NCBI RefSeq assembly: GCF_021134715.1
Contig: NC_060026.1
Location: forward strand, 13,321,001-13,385,000
From: Daphnia pulex
Lineage: Eukaryota; Arthropoda; Branchiopoda; Diplostraca; Daphniidae
Direction: 5' to 3'
DNA: 64,000 nucleotides
Numbering within the stretch: position 1 is the stretch's first letter; each line of letters starts with the position of its first letter. Made by a program: the position numbers and the translations under genes. Below the pieces are notes generated by a model, which did not search any database, had not been told where the DNA came from, and worked only from the letters and a program-made list of their open reading frames with translations. Below, one piece after another: positions 1 to 11,277 of this stretch.

Positions 1-52
1 AATCTTATCCTAATTCTATGAATTGATTAACTGGATGAATTCCATTTTTAAG

Positions 53-1500
53 GAGAGAGAAGACACGCAAGAGGAGCTACAAGAGGTGTCTGGTCCGACC
101 GATTCAGGATCGGTTGATTGGAGCCAAACGATCGTATTCGACGTGTGTGGATAATAAGCCGCGCTCGGCCGTTTTCCTGGAAGTGGAGGAGAATTCCGTT
201 CAGCCCGTCACGGTTTTGCGGCCGCTGCCCGGCAGCCAGTACCAACCGTCACCGCAGTTGGTCAGCAGCACCAAACGGCGCTCGTGTCGCGTCAAAGTTC
301 TGTCGCATTCCCAGTCACTACACCGGCGATCCTGGAGCGTCGGAGGATCCAACGTCCACCAGACGATGATGAGACGGAGTGAGTCGCACCTCCGTCGGCT
401 GGAACACATTTCCGAAAAGACGTCGACGCCGCCGGCGGCCCAGGAACGGGATTCACGGCCGCTGTCCTCATCTTCATCCTCTTCCCGTTCGTCTTCCGAT
501 CGCCGGAATTCGGCCGCTCTGGTCGACGCCGAGACGCAGACGATAGTCGAAGACGAGCTGGCGGAAGAGCCAACTTGTGTCGTTCGATCCGGCAGCCGGA
601 GGAGTAAAGGCGACGGCCTGGAATCGCCCGCCATGATCCGTCTGAAACAAACGGGTGAAGAATCGAGCGACAGTGAACCGGAAGTCATCCAGGAAATTGA
701 GGAGGAAACTTACAGATGGGAAAGGAAGCGCGGGCGAGCCAGCGGAAGTAGCCAACATCTTTCGCTGTGCGAATCGTCCAGTCAGAGTTTGAACGAGCCT
801 CGCCAGCTGCAACATTTCGGTATCGGCAGGAGATACACGGTCGATATGAGCCAATACAAGTACAACGACGCTTGGACTCAACGAATCCAGCAGCCGTCCG
901 TATTATTGGACGATGAAACTCATCATCGGTCAGCCCAGCCGGACAAAGGTACTATAACAACATTTGATTTGGTCAATTAAAATCAATTTTTAAATCACTT
1001 AATTTTGATATGATCAGCAAGCACATTGCCGGCCCGGATGAACGCCCTGACTCTCTCACGACATTCCAGTTGGGAAACGTGTTCCGAACAGGAGGAATCT
1101 AGTCTTCCGGCGACCCAAAATGACGGCAGCCTCCGTCGTCGGAGGTTTGTTCTTTAATAAGAAATCAACGTTTAAGTGGTTATTTTAAAGTTAAATGGTC
1201 ATTGTTTTTTTAAAAAATAGTTTGGGACGAAATCCGATTCGTTCACGCAAGTCTTTCAAGGATCGCCCCACTTCCGTCTACTCTGGTAAATCATCCGGTT
1301 CCGTCGAAGAGAATCCCTCTTCGCTTCCAGTTGGCGAATTCCAGTCGGACGGCGGGTTCTATTACGATCTGGACGGCAACGTTCAATCGGAAGAACACGA
1401 TACGACGCTAATGGATTCGTGCGGAAATATTCCGGCCGTCAGACAACAAGAGATTTCACGTCTCGATCTGGCCGGCGACCATTCGCATTCCTTCGCCTGA
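53..1500 (+). CDS. C-terminal exons of an unrecognised protein (5' end outside window)
   Basis: Three exons join in frame: 53-948, 1018-1144 and 1221-1500, with GT/AG junctions and matching phases, ending in a TGA. The first exon starts after an acceptor at 51-52, so the true start lies to the left of the window. The encoded roughly 430 residues are low in hydrophobic stretches and rich in Ser, Arg and Glu, with a run of eight serines and an acidic patch (EEIEEE-like) near 690. A basic segment at its start (KTRKRSYKR) is followed by a long, probably disordered tail. There is no membrane segment or domain I recognise. It could be the cytoplasmic tail of a membrane protein or part of a scaffold protein, but nothing visible decides this. 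Confidence 0.7.
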
Positions 1501-2481
1501 AAAAAAAAAAGAAATACAAAATTAATATAAATGTTGTGTAATTTTCACTTGACCGGAGACAAAATTATGTAATTGTGACAACGAACTTTCCTCCCGTCGT
1601 CGACTGTTTTAATTTTTTGTTTTATCTTAATATTATTCTGTCTGTTGTTGTATTGAGTAGAGATAAATCCGAGCCAATGTGTCAAGCTTATCTTGCCAGC
1701 CAATAATATTCCGTTGTATTGTCTTCACATTCCCATACCCACCGTTCGTATAACAGTACTTATTATATATTTGTCTAATAATGTATAAAAATCGATGATT
1801 GTTATTTTAGAATTGTGTTTATAAAAATAATGATAGAGATATGCGAAATGATGGCCGCGAGATGTTAAAGAATAGTTGAACGTATCGTTTAATTATAATC
1901 TGAGGCTCAAATGTATCCATTTGTTTTTGGGTGTGTCATTTGTGGAGTTGACCGAAGAAGCTGTTTTTCACTTTTGCTCAGCTAGTTTTTTAGAGTGAAA
2001 TAATGTAGGAACTCGATGTGTACTTACACCCGCGCAGAGCTGTGATTTCAGTTGGTCATTCAAAAAATTCAAAACAGGCCTATTAAAACTCCACAAAGTA
2101 CATAATAAAATTAATAATAATAATAATATACTTCATGTTAGTTTATTATATATTCCGTACATATATTTTTTTTAAGTTCAACGATCATTCCTGCCTTGTG
2201 TGTCTCAAAAAGTCTATACAAACAATAATAAACCTTGCCGTCAGGATCGTTAGTACACATAACAACACGAACCTTTGTTGACTTTTAGTTCTTGCCGAGC
2301 ACGTATTTATTTCCTTGTTGAGTTGAGTTTGAGGAAATGGCTCGTTTAGAATTACCAAACAACGTTGACGTCATTATTTAATTCTTTTAAATTCCCATCC
2401 CCTTCACTACCTGCATCCTGCCGCCAGTTCGTTGTCAGATATGATGAGTGACATTCGATAGTCCACATCATCTTGACCAAA
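1501..2481 (+). other. 3' untranslated region and spacer
   Basis: A+T-rich sequence with a short A run right after the stop, several TATA/TAAT repeats and possible AATAAA-type signals (for example near 2103 and 2225). No open frame is convincing. The last 200 bases probably hold the promoter and 5' leader of the next gene. Confidence 0.5.
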
Positions 2482-3971
2482 ATGGCTATAGTCGCTCTTA
2501 GTGAAGAACAAGCTGATCTTTTGCTGGATATTAGGGAAGATACGGAACTTGAACTCAACAGTGCAGTTCAGAATTGCAATAATAATAACAGCAACAAACC
2601 TGTTGAAGGAAAAGGTGGGAAATTCAAATTGCGATCCGTCCTGTGCACGCATCAGTTCGCCCGATTGTTTCCTAGCAGGCATAGATGTTTTCTTCACGTG
2701 ACAAGTTTCGTTCACATTTTGTTGGCTCTAGCCCTTCTCATTACCATTCCCAAGTATGTCCAGATCAGCAGCGGGGTTGGGGGTGACAATTTCAGTTCAC
2801 TGTTTTTCGTCTTGGCCATCACAGCCACTGCCCTTGTCATTCTGATGGGATTGAGAAAGTTTTGGGACCCATCATTTAGTATTTTTAGTAGACTTGAAAT
2901 TAGGAACATTCTGAGGGATGCACTTATTTTCACCATCAGTTTACTTGGCATCTCGTACTGTTGTGAGGTGGATCGAGTGCCTTGCCACCTTCAAGATGGT
3001 CTGTTTTTTCTCTGCATCCCTGTTTCGATAGTGTACATGTCCATCAAGAAAAAGAAAGGTATGTTATGCAAATCATAGCTAAATAATTCAGGTGAAGAAT
3101 AATTCTTTTTTATTTTTCCAGAAAATGTCACGAAAAATACAAAACTAATTGGGATGTTGGCAGGATTCATGTCCCTTGTTTTCATGGGTACAGTACCAAT
3201 GTTGGCTTACAGGTAAAACAAAAAATTAAATATAACTGAATCATGTTTTAATCCTTGTCCACCTCAGGTTTTCTTGTAGAGGCCAAGACATGAGTATTGA
3301 TGAGAATGAAAATACTGAGCTAGAAGGATCTGTTTGGATATTGGCATATGTGATGTTCATAGGATTTTTCTCTTGTTGCATGTGTGATTTTTGGTCTTGC
3401 ATCCAAGATCATGAAGATTCATCTAGGTTGGTTAATTCTATCATTTTACACCCTCATTGCTTATTAACATTTTGTTGCTTTAATTTTATTCAGGAGAAGT
3501 TTTGAGTGGACCTCTTGGTTTCATTTATTTTCATTTGTTGCACTTATTTGTCTTTTCTGGACCAACATCCTTCCAACTATTGGAATGGCTGATGGAATTG
3601 ATGACTTTGCTGCCAAATTGTCCAGTGTATGGAACTGCCACTTTACTAGCAATTGCCTCACAGTTTCAAAACTGGGATTCCTTGTATCTGCATTATGGTT
3701 ACTCTTTCTTTACATGTCTAACCTGCTAGTCTACCGTTTTCAGTCCAATCCTGTTTATGTGATATGCAATGCATGTCTCGCCATACCTTTGCTATCTGTG
3801 TTCTACAGTTTATTTATGTTTGACCAGACATTTGGAATTCAAGTCAAGATCAGTCTGAGTCTTGGTTGTCTGATTACCATGGTTACTTTTCCTATTGCGT
3901 GTGTAGTATTGAGTTGTTACCATAGTGCATCAATTGTGTTTAACCTTTTAGATAGTTTTGATATCTATTAA
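2482..3971 (+). CDS. Unrecognised multi-pass membrane protein
   Basis: Four exons (2482-3058, 3122-3212, 3268-3426, 3494-3971) splice in phase to a 434-residue protein. The ATG at 2482 is the first in frame and follows AACCAAA-like context. The N-terminal 65 residues are polar with an Asn/Lys-rich stretch. The rest has about nine to ten hydrophobic segments, for instance around residues 75-95, 110-130, 150-170 and 175-190, then several in the last exon. Small charged loops (KKKKE near residue 193) separate them. The C-terminus is short. This looks like a transporter or a polytopic membrane protein of endomembranes or plasma membrane, but I cannot place the family. The neighbouring ATP synthase gene converges on it with only about 140 bp between stop codons. 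Confidence 0.75.
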
Positions 3972-4110
3972 GTATTACCAATACTGTATTATCATGCTGT
4001 GTTATCAGTGCAACATTAAACAAATGAATTGAATTACCACAATAGGTGTATTCTTGGAACAATTTTTTTTACATTACAAACTACTCTCCCCCAAGTAGAC
4101 ATAAGTTGAT

Positions 4111-4521
4111 TTAGGCTTCTACATAACAGAGAAAAATAGTTTTTTTTAGTAGAACTCAAAGAAAATAACTAGTAAATGAATATCTTACTCTGGGCAGCAA
4201 CAGCTTTACCATCCTTCCACATTGTTGGCTTGGCATTAACCGCTTCTCTCTTGAGTGCTTCGACTCTCAAGGCAGGTTTCAATGCTCTCCTCGTCAATTT
4301 GGCTGAGATTGCCGAATACTGGATGTAGCTATAAAATAAGACAGAACCACAATAAGAACCGAGGTAGAGGAACAATTTCACGTTGCCGGGTACAGATAGG
4401 GGCTAACTTTAAGTCGGGTCACGAAATTGAAAACTCACTACTCACTTAGACTAATAATGATCTCTGATAAACAGAATAATACTGAAACTTACTTTAATCC
4501 TGCTTGGCGCCAGAAACTCAT
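4111..4521 (-). CDS. ATP5F1E: ATP synthase subunit epsilon, mitochondrial (F1 epsilon)
   Basis: Small gene on the minus strand with three coding exons: 4521-4493, 4328-4189 and 4118-4111. They splice to a 58-residue protein that begins MSFWRQAGLNYIQYS and ends with AAQKA. The pattern W-R-x-A-G-L-x-Y-I-x-Y-S, then a basic helical stretch (AKLTRRALK), is the signature of the animal F1-ATPase epsilon subunit, usually 50-60 residues with no cleaved targeting peptide. It sits in the central stalk of mitochondrial ATP synthase, next to gamma and delta, and helps assemble and stabilise F1. The last exon encodes only the final residues. The start codon lies 478 bp from that of CCT4 on the other strand, so both probably use one divergent promoter. 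Confidence 0.9.
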
Positions 4522-4999
4522 TTTGAAAGGAGGTTTTGTACTTGATTTACTAAAAAGACAATCACAAGCCGAAAAAGTAATGGAGGATTCAGTGGATAGA
4601 AGAAGGACATTGCCGGATTGTCGAAACCATTGCGTTACAGATTAATGTTGTTAACGATTTACTTTTCAGTGTTTTATCTATAATATTGACAGTGTTTATG
4701 CATAATTAAAAAATTAGAAAATATAATTTAGTTTCTTCAATTTAATCTGTTGTACATTTCAAATTTTCCTTTTGAGAACTCGTGATTGCCGTACCCTTCC
4801 CCCAGCAAAATCATATGTTCGATTTTGCTTGAATGTTCGTCTGCTAGTCCGTGAATTGTCAAAATTCGAAAAGGATTCTTCTAGATTCACGTGATCCAAG
4901 TGAATTTATCCGAAAACATCTTCCGTTCCAGCTTTTCGAGATTTGTACCATTTGTCTGGTTTCATCGACGTTAGTTGATCCATTACTTAAACTATTATC
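4522..4999. promoter_or_regulatory. Divergent promoter region between ATP synthase epsilon and CCT4
   Basis: These 478 bp separate two start codons pointing away from each other and must hold both promoters and 5' leaders. No TATA box is clear at a sensible distance. A TTCTAGA core at 4879-4885, with TTC triplets nearby, resembles half of a heat-shock element; with so little match this is only a suggestion. Confidence 0.5.
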
Positions 5000-7385
5000 A
5001 TGGCGCCCAACGTCCAGCCGAAAATGAAAGCTTTTGAAACAAAGAGCAAACCGGCTGAAATTCGTTCCAGCAATATTGAAGCAGCCAAAGGTAAATGTTA
5101 AGGTGTGACCATTGATTTGTATTGTACTTAACTAATGTATTTTAAATTATAGCTGTGGCTGATGCTATTCGAACAAGCCTTGGACCCCGAGGAATGGATA
5201 AAATGGTAAGTTCTTGGGTAGGGGTGATATTTCCGAAACTTCAGTTTACAGCTTTGTCAATCTTTAGATTCAGTCGGGTAAAGGAGATGTCACCATTACC
5301 AATGATGGTGCAACCATTTTGAAACAGATGAAGCTTGTCCATCCAGCTGCTAAAATGGTATATCACCTAGTGCTTGTCTGTCAGATCCAGTGTTTAATGT
5401 CATTTTAAAAAATAGTTGGTTGAGCTGTCAAAAGCTCAAGATGTCGAAGCTGGAGATGGTACAACCAGTGTTGTGGTTCTTGCTGGAAGTTTCTTGGAGG
5501 CAGCACAGAAACTTTTGGAAAAGGGAATCCATCCTACTGTCATCAGTGAATCTTTCCAGAAAGTAAGTTAAACAATATAACTTTAATTTTTCTCCTTTTA
5601 AATAGCTAAACCATTTTTTTGGCATAGGCATCTGTTAAGGCTGTTGAAATTTTGGAAGCCATGGCTACTCCCATGAAACTTGAGGACCGCCACAGTTTGT
5701 TAATGAGTGCCACCACTTCACTTGGATCAAAAGTTGTATCTCAACACTCTGCACTGTTGGCCCCTCTAGCTGTTGATGCTGTTCTCAAAGTTATTGATCC
5801 TCTTAAGGATCATGATGTAGATCTCAGAGTAAGTGTGAACAATAATTATTACCAACAGCATTTAGGTTAACAAATGTATTGGGTTCTTTTAGGACATCAG
5901 AGTTATTGAGAAACTTGGCGGAACTGTGGACGATACTGAGCTTGTTGAGGGATTAGTTCTTGATCAAAGAAGTGCTGGCAGCGGCGGTCCTTCTCGGATG
6001 GAAAAGGCGAAAATTGGCTTGATCCAATTCTGTATCTCACCTCCCAAGACAGATGTAAATATTTGAAGTTTTAATATTTAAAATATTTTGGTTTCTAAAT
6101 TCTTAATTAATCTATTGTTAGATGGATAACCAAGTCGTCGTATCAGATTACAACGCAATGGATCGTGTGTTGCGTGAAGAACGTGCTTACATTCTCAATG
6201 TAGCCAAGCAAGTTAAAAAGGCTGGCTGCAATGTTTTGTTGGTCCAGAAATCTATTCTAAGGTAAGTTTGCAATTTTGAAATTCTCATCAACCCATATTA
6301 ACATGTATGTGAAATGCAATAGGGATGCGGTGAGTGAATTAGCTCTCCATTTCTTTGACAAAATGAAGATCATGGTCGTCAAGGATATCGAAAGAGAAGA
6401 CATTGAGTTCATTACCAAGGTATATTTTAAGATCCACGTTCAGGTAAAGTTTCCTAATCTTAAGTTTAATTCTAGACATTGAATTGCCGACCTATCGCCA
6501 GTCTGGATCATTTCTTGCCTGAATATATGGCATCAGCTGATCTGGTAGAATCTGTCCCTACCGGTACCTCCAAAGTTGTGAAGGTAACAGATAACCCGAA
6601 CTTTCGTTTTGGCTCAGGACTCATTGCTTAAATTTTACAGATTACGGGTATTCAAAATGTTGGCAAAACAGTATCAGTCATCGTCCGAGGCAGCAACAAG
6701 CTCGTCTTGGAAGAGGCTGCTCGATCTCTCCATGATGCTCTTTGTGTTATCCGTTGCCTGGTCAAAAAGAGGTATTTTCAGTTAATTAAAACAATTGTGT
6801 CTCGAGTAACTTCATGCTTTTGATAAATTGTAGGTTCATCATTGCTGGTGGTGGAGCTCCAGAGACTGAACTTGCTTATCAGCTAACCCAGTACGCACAG
6901 GGATTGCCCGGTGTTGAAGCTTATTGCCTTCGGTAAGTGACAAATTTAGGATTACTGTGTGGACAAAAAAATAAGATTTTCCGGTTTTAGTGCGTTTGCC
7001 GAATCGTTGGAAGTGATTCCCATGACGTTGGCCGAAAACGCAGGTCTTAATCCTATCGCCACCGTGACTGATTTGAGGAACAAACACGCCTGCGGGTTCA
7101 AGTCATCCGGTATCAACGTTCGCAAGGTATCACGAATAATGATTTGTTTCTCTTTAAAAGCTTGAAGATGTTAAATAATTTATTATCTAGGGTGCTATTA
7201 CTAACATGCTTGACGAAGGAGTTGCACAGCCACTTCTGGTGACCACCAGTGCGATCACTTTGGCTTCGGAAACCGTCCGTTCCATTCTTAAGATTGACGA
7301 CATCGTAAGTTTTGGATGGTTATTGTTCATTTTTAACAACTATTTCAATTTTTTTTTTTATTGTCAGGTCAACGCTCTGTACTGA
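5000..7385 (+). CDS. CCT4: T-complex protein 1 subunit delta (cytosolic chaperonin CCT4)
   Basis: Fourteen exons (5000-5090, 5153-5205, 5268-5357, 5416-5562, 5628-5828, 5893-6054, 6122-6261, 6323-6419, 6476-6583, 6641-6771, 6834-6932, 6991-7126, 7191-7304, 7368-7385) give 528 residues, the usual length for this family. The group II chaperonin nucleotide-binding motifs are intact: [29 protein letters not shown] in the N-terminal equatorial part and GGGAPE near residue 410. The delta-subunit identity rests on the N-terminus, the phrase [18 protein letters not shown] and the C-terminal IDDIVNALY-like end. CCT4 is one of eight subunits of the TRiC/CCT ring that folds actin, tubulin and many other cytosolic proteins using ATP. 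A broken copy of exons 12-14 and the 3' UTR lies at 23.1-23.7 kb. Confidence 0.96.
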
Positions 7386-8781
7386 GGCGTGTTCTTTCTA
7401 GTGTGAAACCAACAAATCACCCGGCCTAAGCTTGCTTTTTTTGCATTAATGTGCCGCTCTCTTGTTTGCTGCTACTGTTTCTTCTTTAATACAAAATTCC
7501 TCTCGCGCTTAGGATGTTGCGAACAATTTATGATTACCGGAGAAAAACTATTCTGGATCGTAGTTCAATTAACATTTCGTAAACATTCAATTTGCTACAA
7601 CTGCAGTTTCCGTTTGATTTTTTATTTATTTTTTTTACTGATACATCCGCATGTTAATGTAATATTGGAGAAGATAAAGATTTTCCTTGCAGCCAATTTA
7701 CTTTTAGTATATGAGCCAAGCCATAGTATCCGTTGGAGTTTAACCATTTGTAATTTCTAATTTGCGTGTAGACAAAAGACTCATAACATAACGGACGAGT
7801 TCAGAGTTCTCCTTACCCGTCCTTACCCTATAAAAAGTTGTCTTAAGTTAATAGCTGGTTAATAGAAATAGTATAATTGTTTCCGTAGACGTTAAGGGAA
7901 GTTGAAGTGCGGTAGGGACTAAAAATATTAGAAAAAAGCATCAATTATACCGACTGTTGACAATAATTTTAGTTTTCTCTATTGATAGATAAGTGCTATA
8001 ACAGCTCCTACATACTTAATATTCGCTTTTTATAAGAAAATCGAAGAAAATAAAATACCGAAAAGTAAACCTTGGTTCAAATTTTGATACATGCAACGTC
8101 TAAGAATTTTCCTTTGCAGACGACAGTCGATTTTCTTTGAATTGTTGGTTTTTCGACGGATGGTGTTGGTGTGTATTGTTTAACAGCCAACATCTCCCAA
8201 ACATAGATAATTTGGACTGTAGCCCATGTTCGAGTATTTCCTTGGCATTTCTTTTCACTTGTTTCCAGGTAATTGAGAAATTTTGTGTAATTTTACTTTA
8301 GTTATTAAGCGGAAATAATTTTGCGTGAAATTTGGAAATACAGTGAGTTTGGGTTGAACCTTATTTTACAATGATTAACACTACACTTTCTCATTCTCAG
8401 GCTACTTACAACTTACTGTAGGCTACTTTAAATCCAGTACAAACATCCCTGTATTTCCTCATATTAATCCAGCTCATTCCGAAGCATTTCCCCTTATTTA
8501 CATTTCTAGAGTTAAAAGTTTTTGTTCAGTAAATTGATCAGATAAATACAAAAATTATCTTATTTGTTTTTAAACTTATACATTGAACTGATAACATAGA
8601 TCGGGCTACCTCGTCAAACTGCGTTTTCAATTCAAATTTTTATTTCCTTGATCGGACTCATTGAATCGCTTCTTGCAAGGTTGTTTTTTTCGCTGCGCGT
8701 AAACATTCGTATTGTTATTGCTTTTAAATGTTTTTATTATTATTTCTTCTTTCACATTTTCATCCCCCACAGTACATCATT
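7386..8781 (+). other. CCT4 3' UTR, spacer and upstream region of the first array gene
   Basis: The first 150 bp after the CCT4 stop are conserved in the pseudogene at 23.5 kb, so they belong to the duplicated 3' UTR. A possible poly(A) signal AATAAA is at 8049-8054. The remaining A+T-rich sequence has no convincing gene. The 70 bp before 8782 resemble the 70 bp before the paralogous start at 14390, including a CCCCxxAG that could be a splice acceptor for a 5' leader exon. Confidence 0.5.
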
Positions 8782-10137
8782 ATGGATTCAAAAGCAGAAG
8801 AAAATAGAAACCAACGTCTGGTTTCACCACCATGTTTCGTCAACCCTGATTTAGATAAAATCCACAATCCCGATTGCCAAAAGATACCGTCAAGTTGTCG
8901 ATGCAGTGACAAAACCGCATGGATTTGGGCCAGTTCACCCGATAAAGTAAAATCTGTCCGTTGGGGTATGTGGATCTTGTTTGTGGAAAAGAAAAATGTC
9001 GACAAAATTTGGAGTGAAATCGTAGCTCTTCTTTCGAATAATCAACTGGGTAACGTGGCCAAAGTCTCCACTGCTGATAAAAGAGGTGATATGCATGCCG
9101 TTTGCTTGTACACTTACGACTTCAAAGACGTCCCTGATGTTTTCCGAGTACTTGTGACATTGCGGCGGATGAATCACCTCGAAAATGGTCCCAATGGGAC
9201 AATTCCCATAAGATACGCAACGGAAGAAAATGATGTAGAAGAAGCCGTCAACGGAGCAGGCATTCCTATGTATATTTCGCCACCTGCTGTGATCTATGAG
9301 AAAAAGGAATCCATTAAAATGCACCATTTGCTCAAAATTGGGCCTGACTCCAAAGTTGGTTTGGTGGCGGAACTAAGGAGGAATTCCGTGAGTGAAGACA
9401 TAATCAAGTTCTACAATCCACCAATAGACATCAAAATCTCTTCATCCGTATCACGTCCTTGCAAATACGATGAACTCATCGATATTGAAGATGAATTCCA
9501 TGATCCACTATGTGATAAACAGCCTTCAACTTGTTGTTGTAAAGATGTCGAATGGATTTGGGCTTACCAACTTGTACGGGTAAAACCTATCCATCGTGGT
9601 AAATGGATGCTATTTCCCAAAACTGAAAATGTCGACGAGATTTGGGAAAAAGTCAAGATTCTTGTGGCAGCCAATCGACTTGGTAATATCGCCAATTGTT
9701 CACGAGCAGATAAAGAAAATATACATGTAATTTGTGTATTCACCAAAAACTTTGAGGATGTTAAAGATGTTTTTCGAGTGCTTGTAACATTGCGACGCAA
9801 TTGCCTACAAAATACTGCCATTCATTACAAAACGGATGAGGCGACAGAGCAAGGAGTGTATAAAACCGACGAAGCAGCCAAGAGAGCCGGCTTTGACTCA
9901 GCAGAAAAATTAAAACCTGGACAAAGAGTTTCGATGTATTTTTCACCACCCAGCCCAAACGTTTCTACAGGCGCTACGGAGACAATTCAGCTATTCTTAA
10001 ATAATATTGGACCCAGGTTTGATAGAGGTCTTGTGGCAGAACTGAGAAAGGAACCTGATGAACTCGAGGATAAAATAATTTTTTATAATCCACCCAGGAT
10101 CCATCATCCACTATATCCATCTGGCCGTTATTATTAA
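8782..10137 (+). CDS. BLES03/C11orf68-like (UPF0696, DUF1917) protein with two domains
   Basis: One uninterrupted 451-residue frame. It contains two copies of a roughly 200-residue domain, near residues 26-215 and 236-445. Each starts with C-x6-C-x-C and WIWA or a close variant, continues with GxWxLF, an acidic VDxIWxKVK helix, the LGN-x-AKVS strand, VCVYTxxFxDVxDVFRVLVTLRR, then SPP, GLVAELR and FYNPP at the end. This series matches what I remember of the BLES03 family, whose human member has an eIF4E-like fold; its molecular role is not settled. I chose ATG 8782 over an upstream in-frame non-ATG extension because a likely acceptor (CCCCCACAG) sits just before it, and the paralogue at 14390 starts at the equivalent place. 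A G then GT directly after the stop suggests an intron in the 3' UTR (10139-10274). It is probably cytosolic; no signal peptide or membrane segment. Confidence 0.8.
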   Translation: MDSKAEENRNQRLVSPPCFVNPDLDKIHNPDCQKIPSSCRCSDKTAWIWASSPDKVKSVRWGMWILFVEKKNVDKIWSEIVALLSNNQLGNVAKVSTADKRGDMHAVCLYTYDFKDVPDVFRVLVTLRRMNHLENGPNGTIPIRYATEENDVEEAVNGAGIPMYISPPAVIYEKKESIKMHHLLKIGPDSKVGLVAELRRNSVSEDIIKFYNPPIDIKISSSVSRPCKYDELIDIEDEFHDPLCDKQPSTCCCKDVEWIWAYQLVRVKPIHRGKWMLFPKTENVDEIWEKVKILVAANRLGNIANCSRADKENIHVICVFTKNFEDVKDVFRVLVTLRRNCLQNTAIHYKTDEATEQGVYKTDEAAKRAGFDSAEKLKPGQRVSMYFSPPSPNVSTGATETIQLFLNNIGPRFDRGLVAELRKEPDELEDKIIFYNPPRIHHPLYPSGRYY

Positions 10138-11277
10138 GGTTTTGTTCCAAAATCTTTCTGAATTTATCTGACTGCAAAGAAAAGTAATCATTATTTTATA
10201 GAAAAAATGAGTTTTATTCTTTCAAGTACCTTCTTTTATTAATTGTAATTCATTATTTTTTGTTGTTCCAACAGGTCAATTCTAAGCATTTTATTTGTTG
10301 GAAATGTTGAGAAATCAACGTAACACAAATTAATAGCCCTGGGGTAAAGCCGTAAAGGCCTAATAAGCGTGCCTTTTCAACATTATTATCATCAAGTATG
10401 ATGTCAAGTTTTCAACAGCGTTCCATAATTGCACGTATACAATCCTTTGTAGTATCTAGCTTTCACCCATTTAATTCATCATGAGCTCACATTCTCGCCC
10501 TGTGTAATATTTCATTTTGTATTTTATTATTTTACGGCATATAAAATAAACTACGGGTCAATCAGCCTTTTCTTTAAAAATCAAAGTTGTATTGAAAACA
10601 GTAATCATTGCAAATATGCAGATAGGTCAAATCCTCCTGTTTTTTTTTGTTTTTTTTCAACCGTTTCTTTTTGCCCTTTTGTGCACTTAATGTCTGTCAC
10701 TCTGTCCAGCCAAAATTCTACTGGACGGTCCACACCAAGGTGTAAAACTACATATATCTGGTTGTGGTAGGTATGCCTCTATTGGTTCCATATATTGTTT
10801 AACTTGAAAAACGAGTTTGTTTATAGTGTAGAGGAAGGCAGTAACGCGTGGAAAATTACTTCCATTAGAAGTATTAAAAATTCACATGTTTGCTTTCCCG
10901 CTTTTTCATTTTCCCATAACATTACCTGGCGGAATTTTTCAGAACCACATCAAGTTCAAAATCGGATTGGCACTTCCGCACTTTGGCAACTTTGGCAGAC
11001 TGTGATTGCAGACGACGAATCTGTCACATTGGTCTGCTGACTGCTGTGTGCTGTCACTGATCATTTCAGTGAAACTTCTTTTTTTTTTAAACTTTCATCG
11101 ACTTTCATAAACTGTTAACTTTGATTTTCATTAACTGAAGTTGTCAATCATTACGGAATTAAGATTTTACCACTTTGAGCAAGAACTTGTAAGAAAACAA
11201 CAGAAAGTAATGATTTTGTCGTCAGAACTCAGAACAACCATAGTGGAACAACGTTACATCTTGGAATATAGTTAAAC
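10138..11277 (+). other. 3' UTR with probable intron, spacer and promoter of the second array gene
   Basis: A probable 3' UTR intron spans 10139-10274 (GT...CCAACAG). AATAAA-type signals occur near 10544. The motif GTATGCCTCTAT at 10771-10782 recurs upstream of the next two genes. No other open frame looks real. Confidence 0.5.

Noticed and set aside
7449..7760. Frame of about 100 codons after CCT4
   Set aside because: Hydrophobic low-complexity reading of an A+T-rich 3' UTR; part of it is copied in the CCT4 pseudogene without frame conservation.
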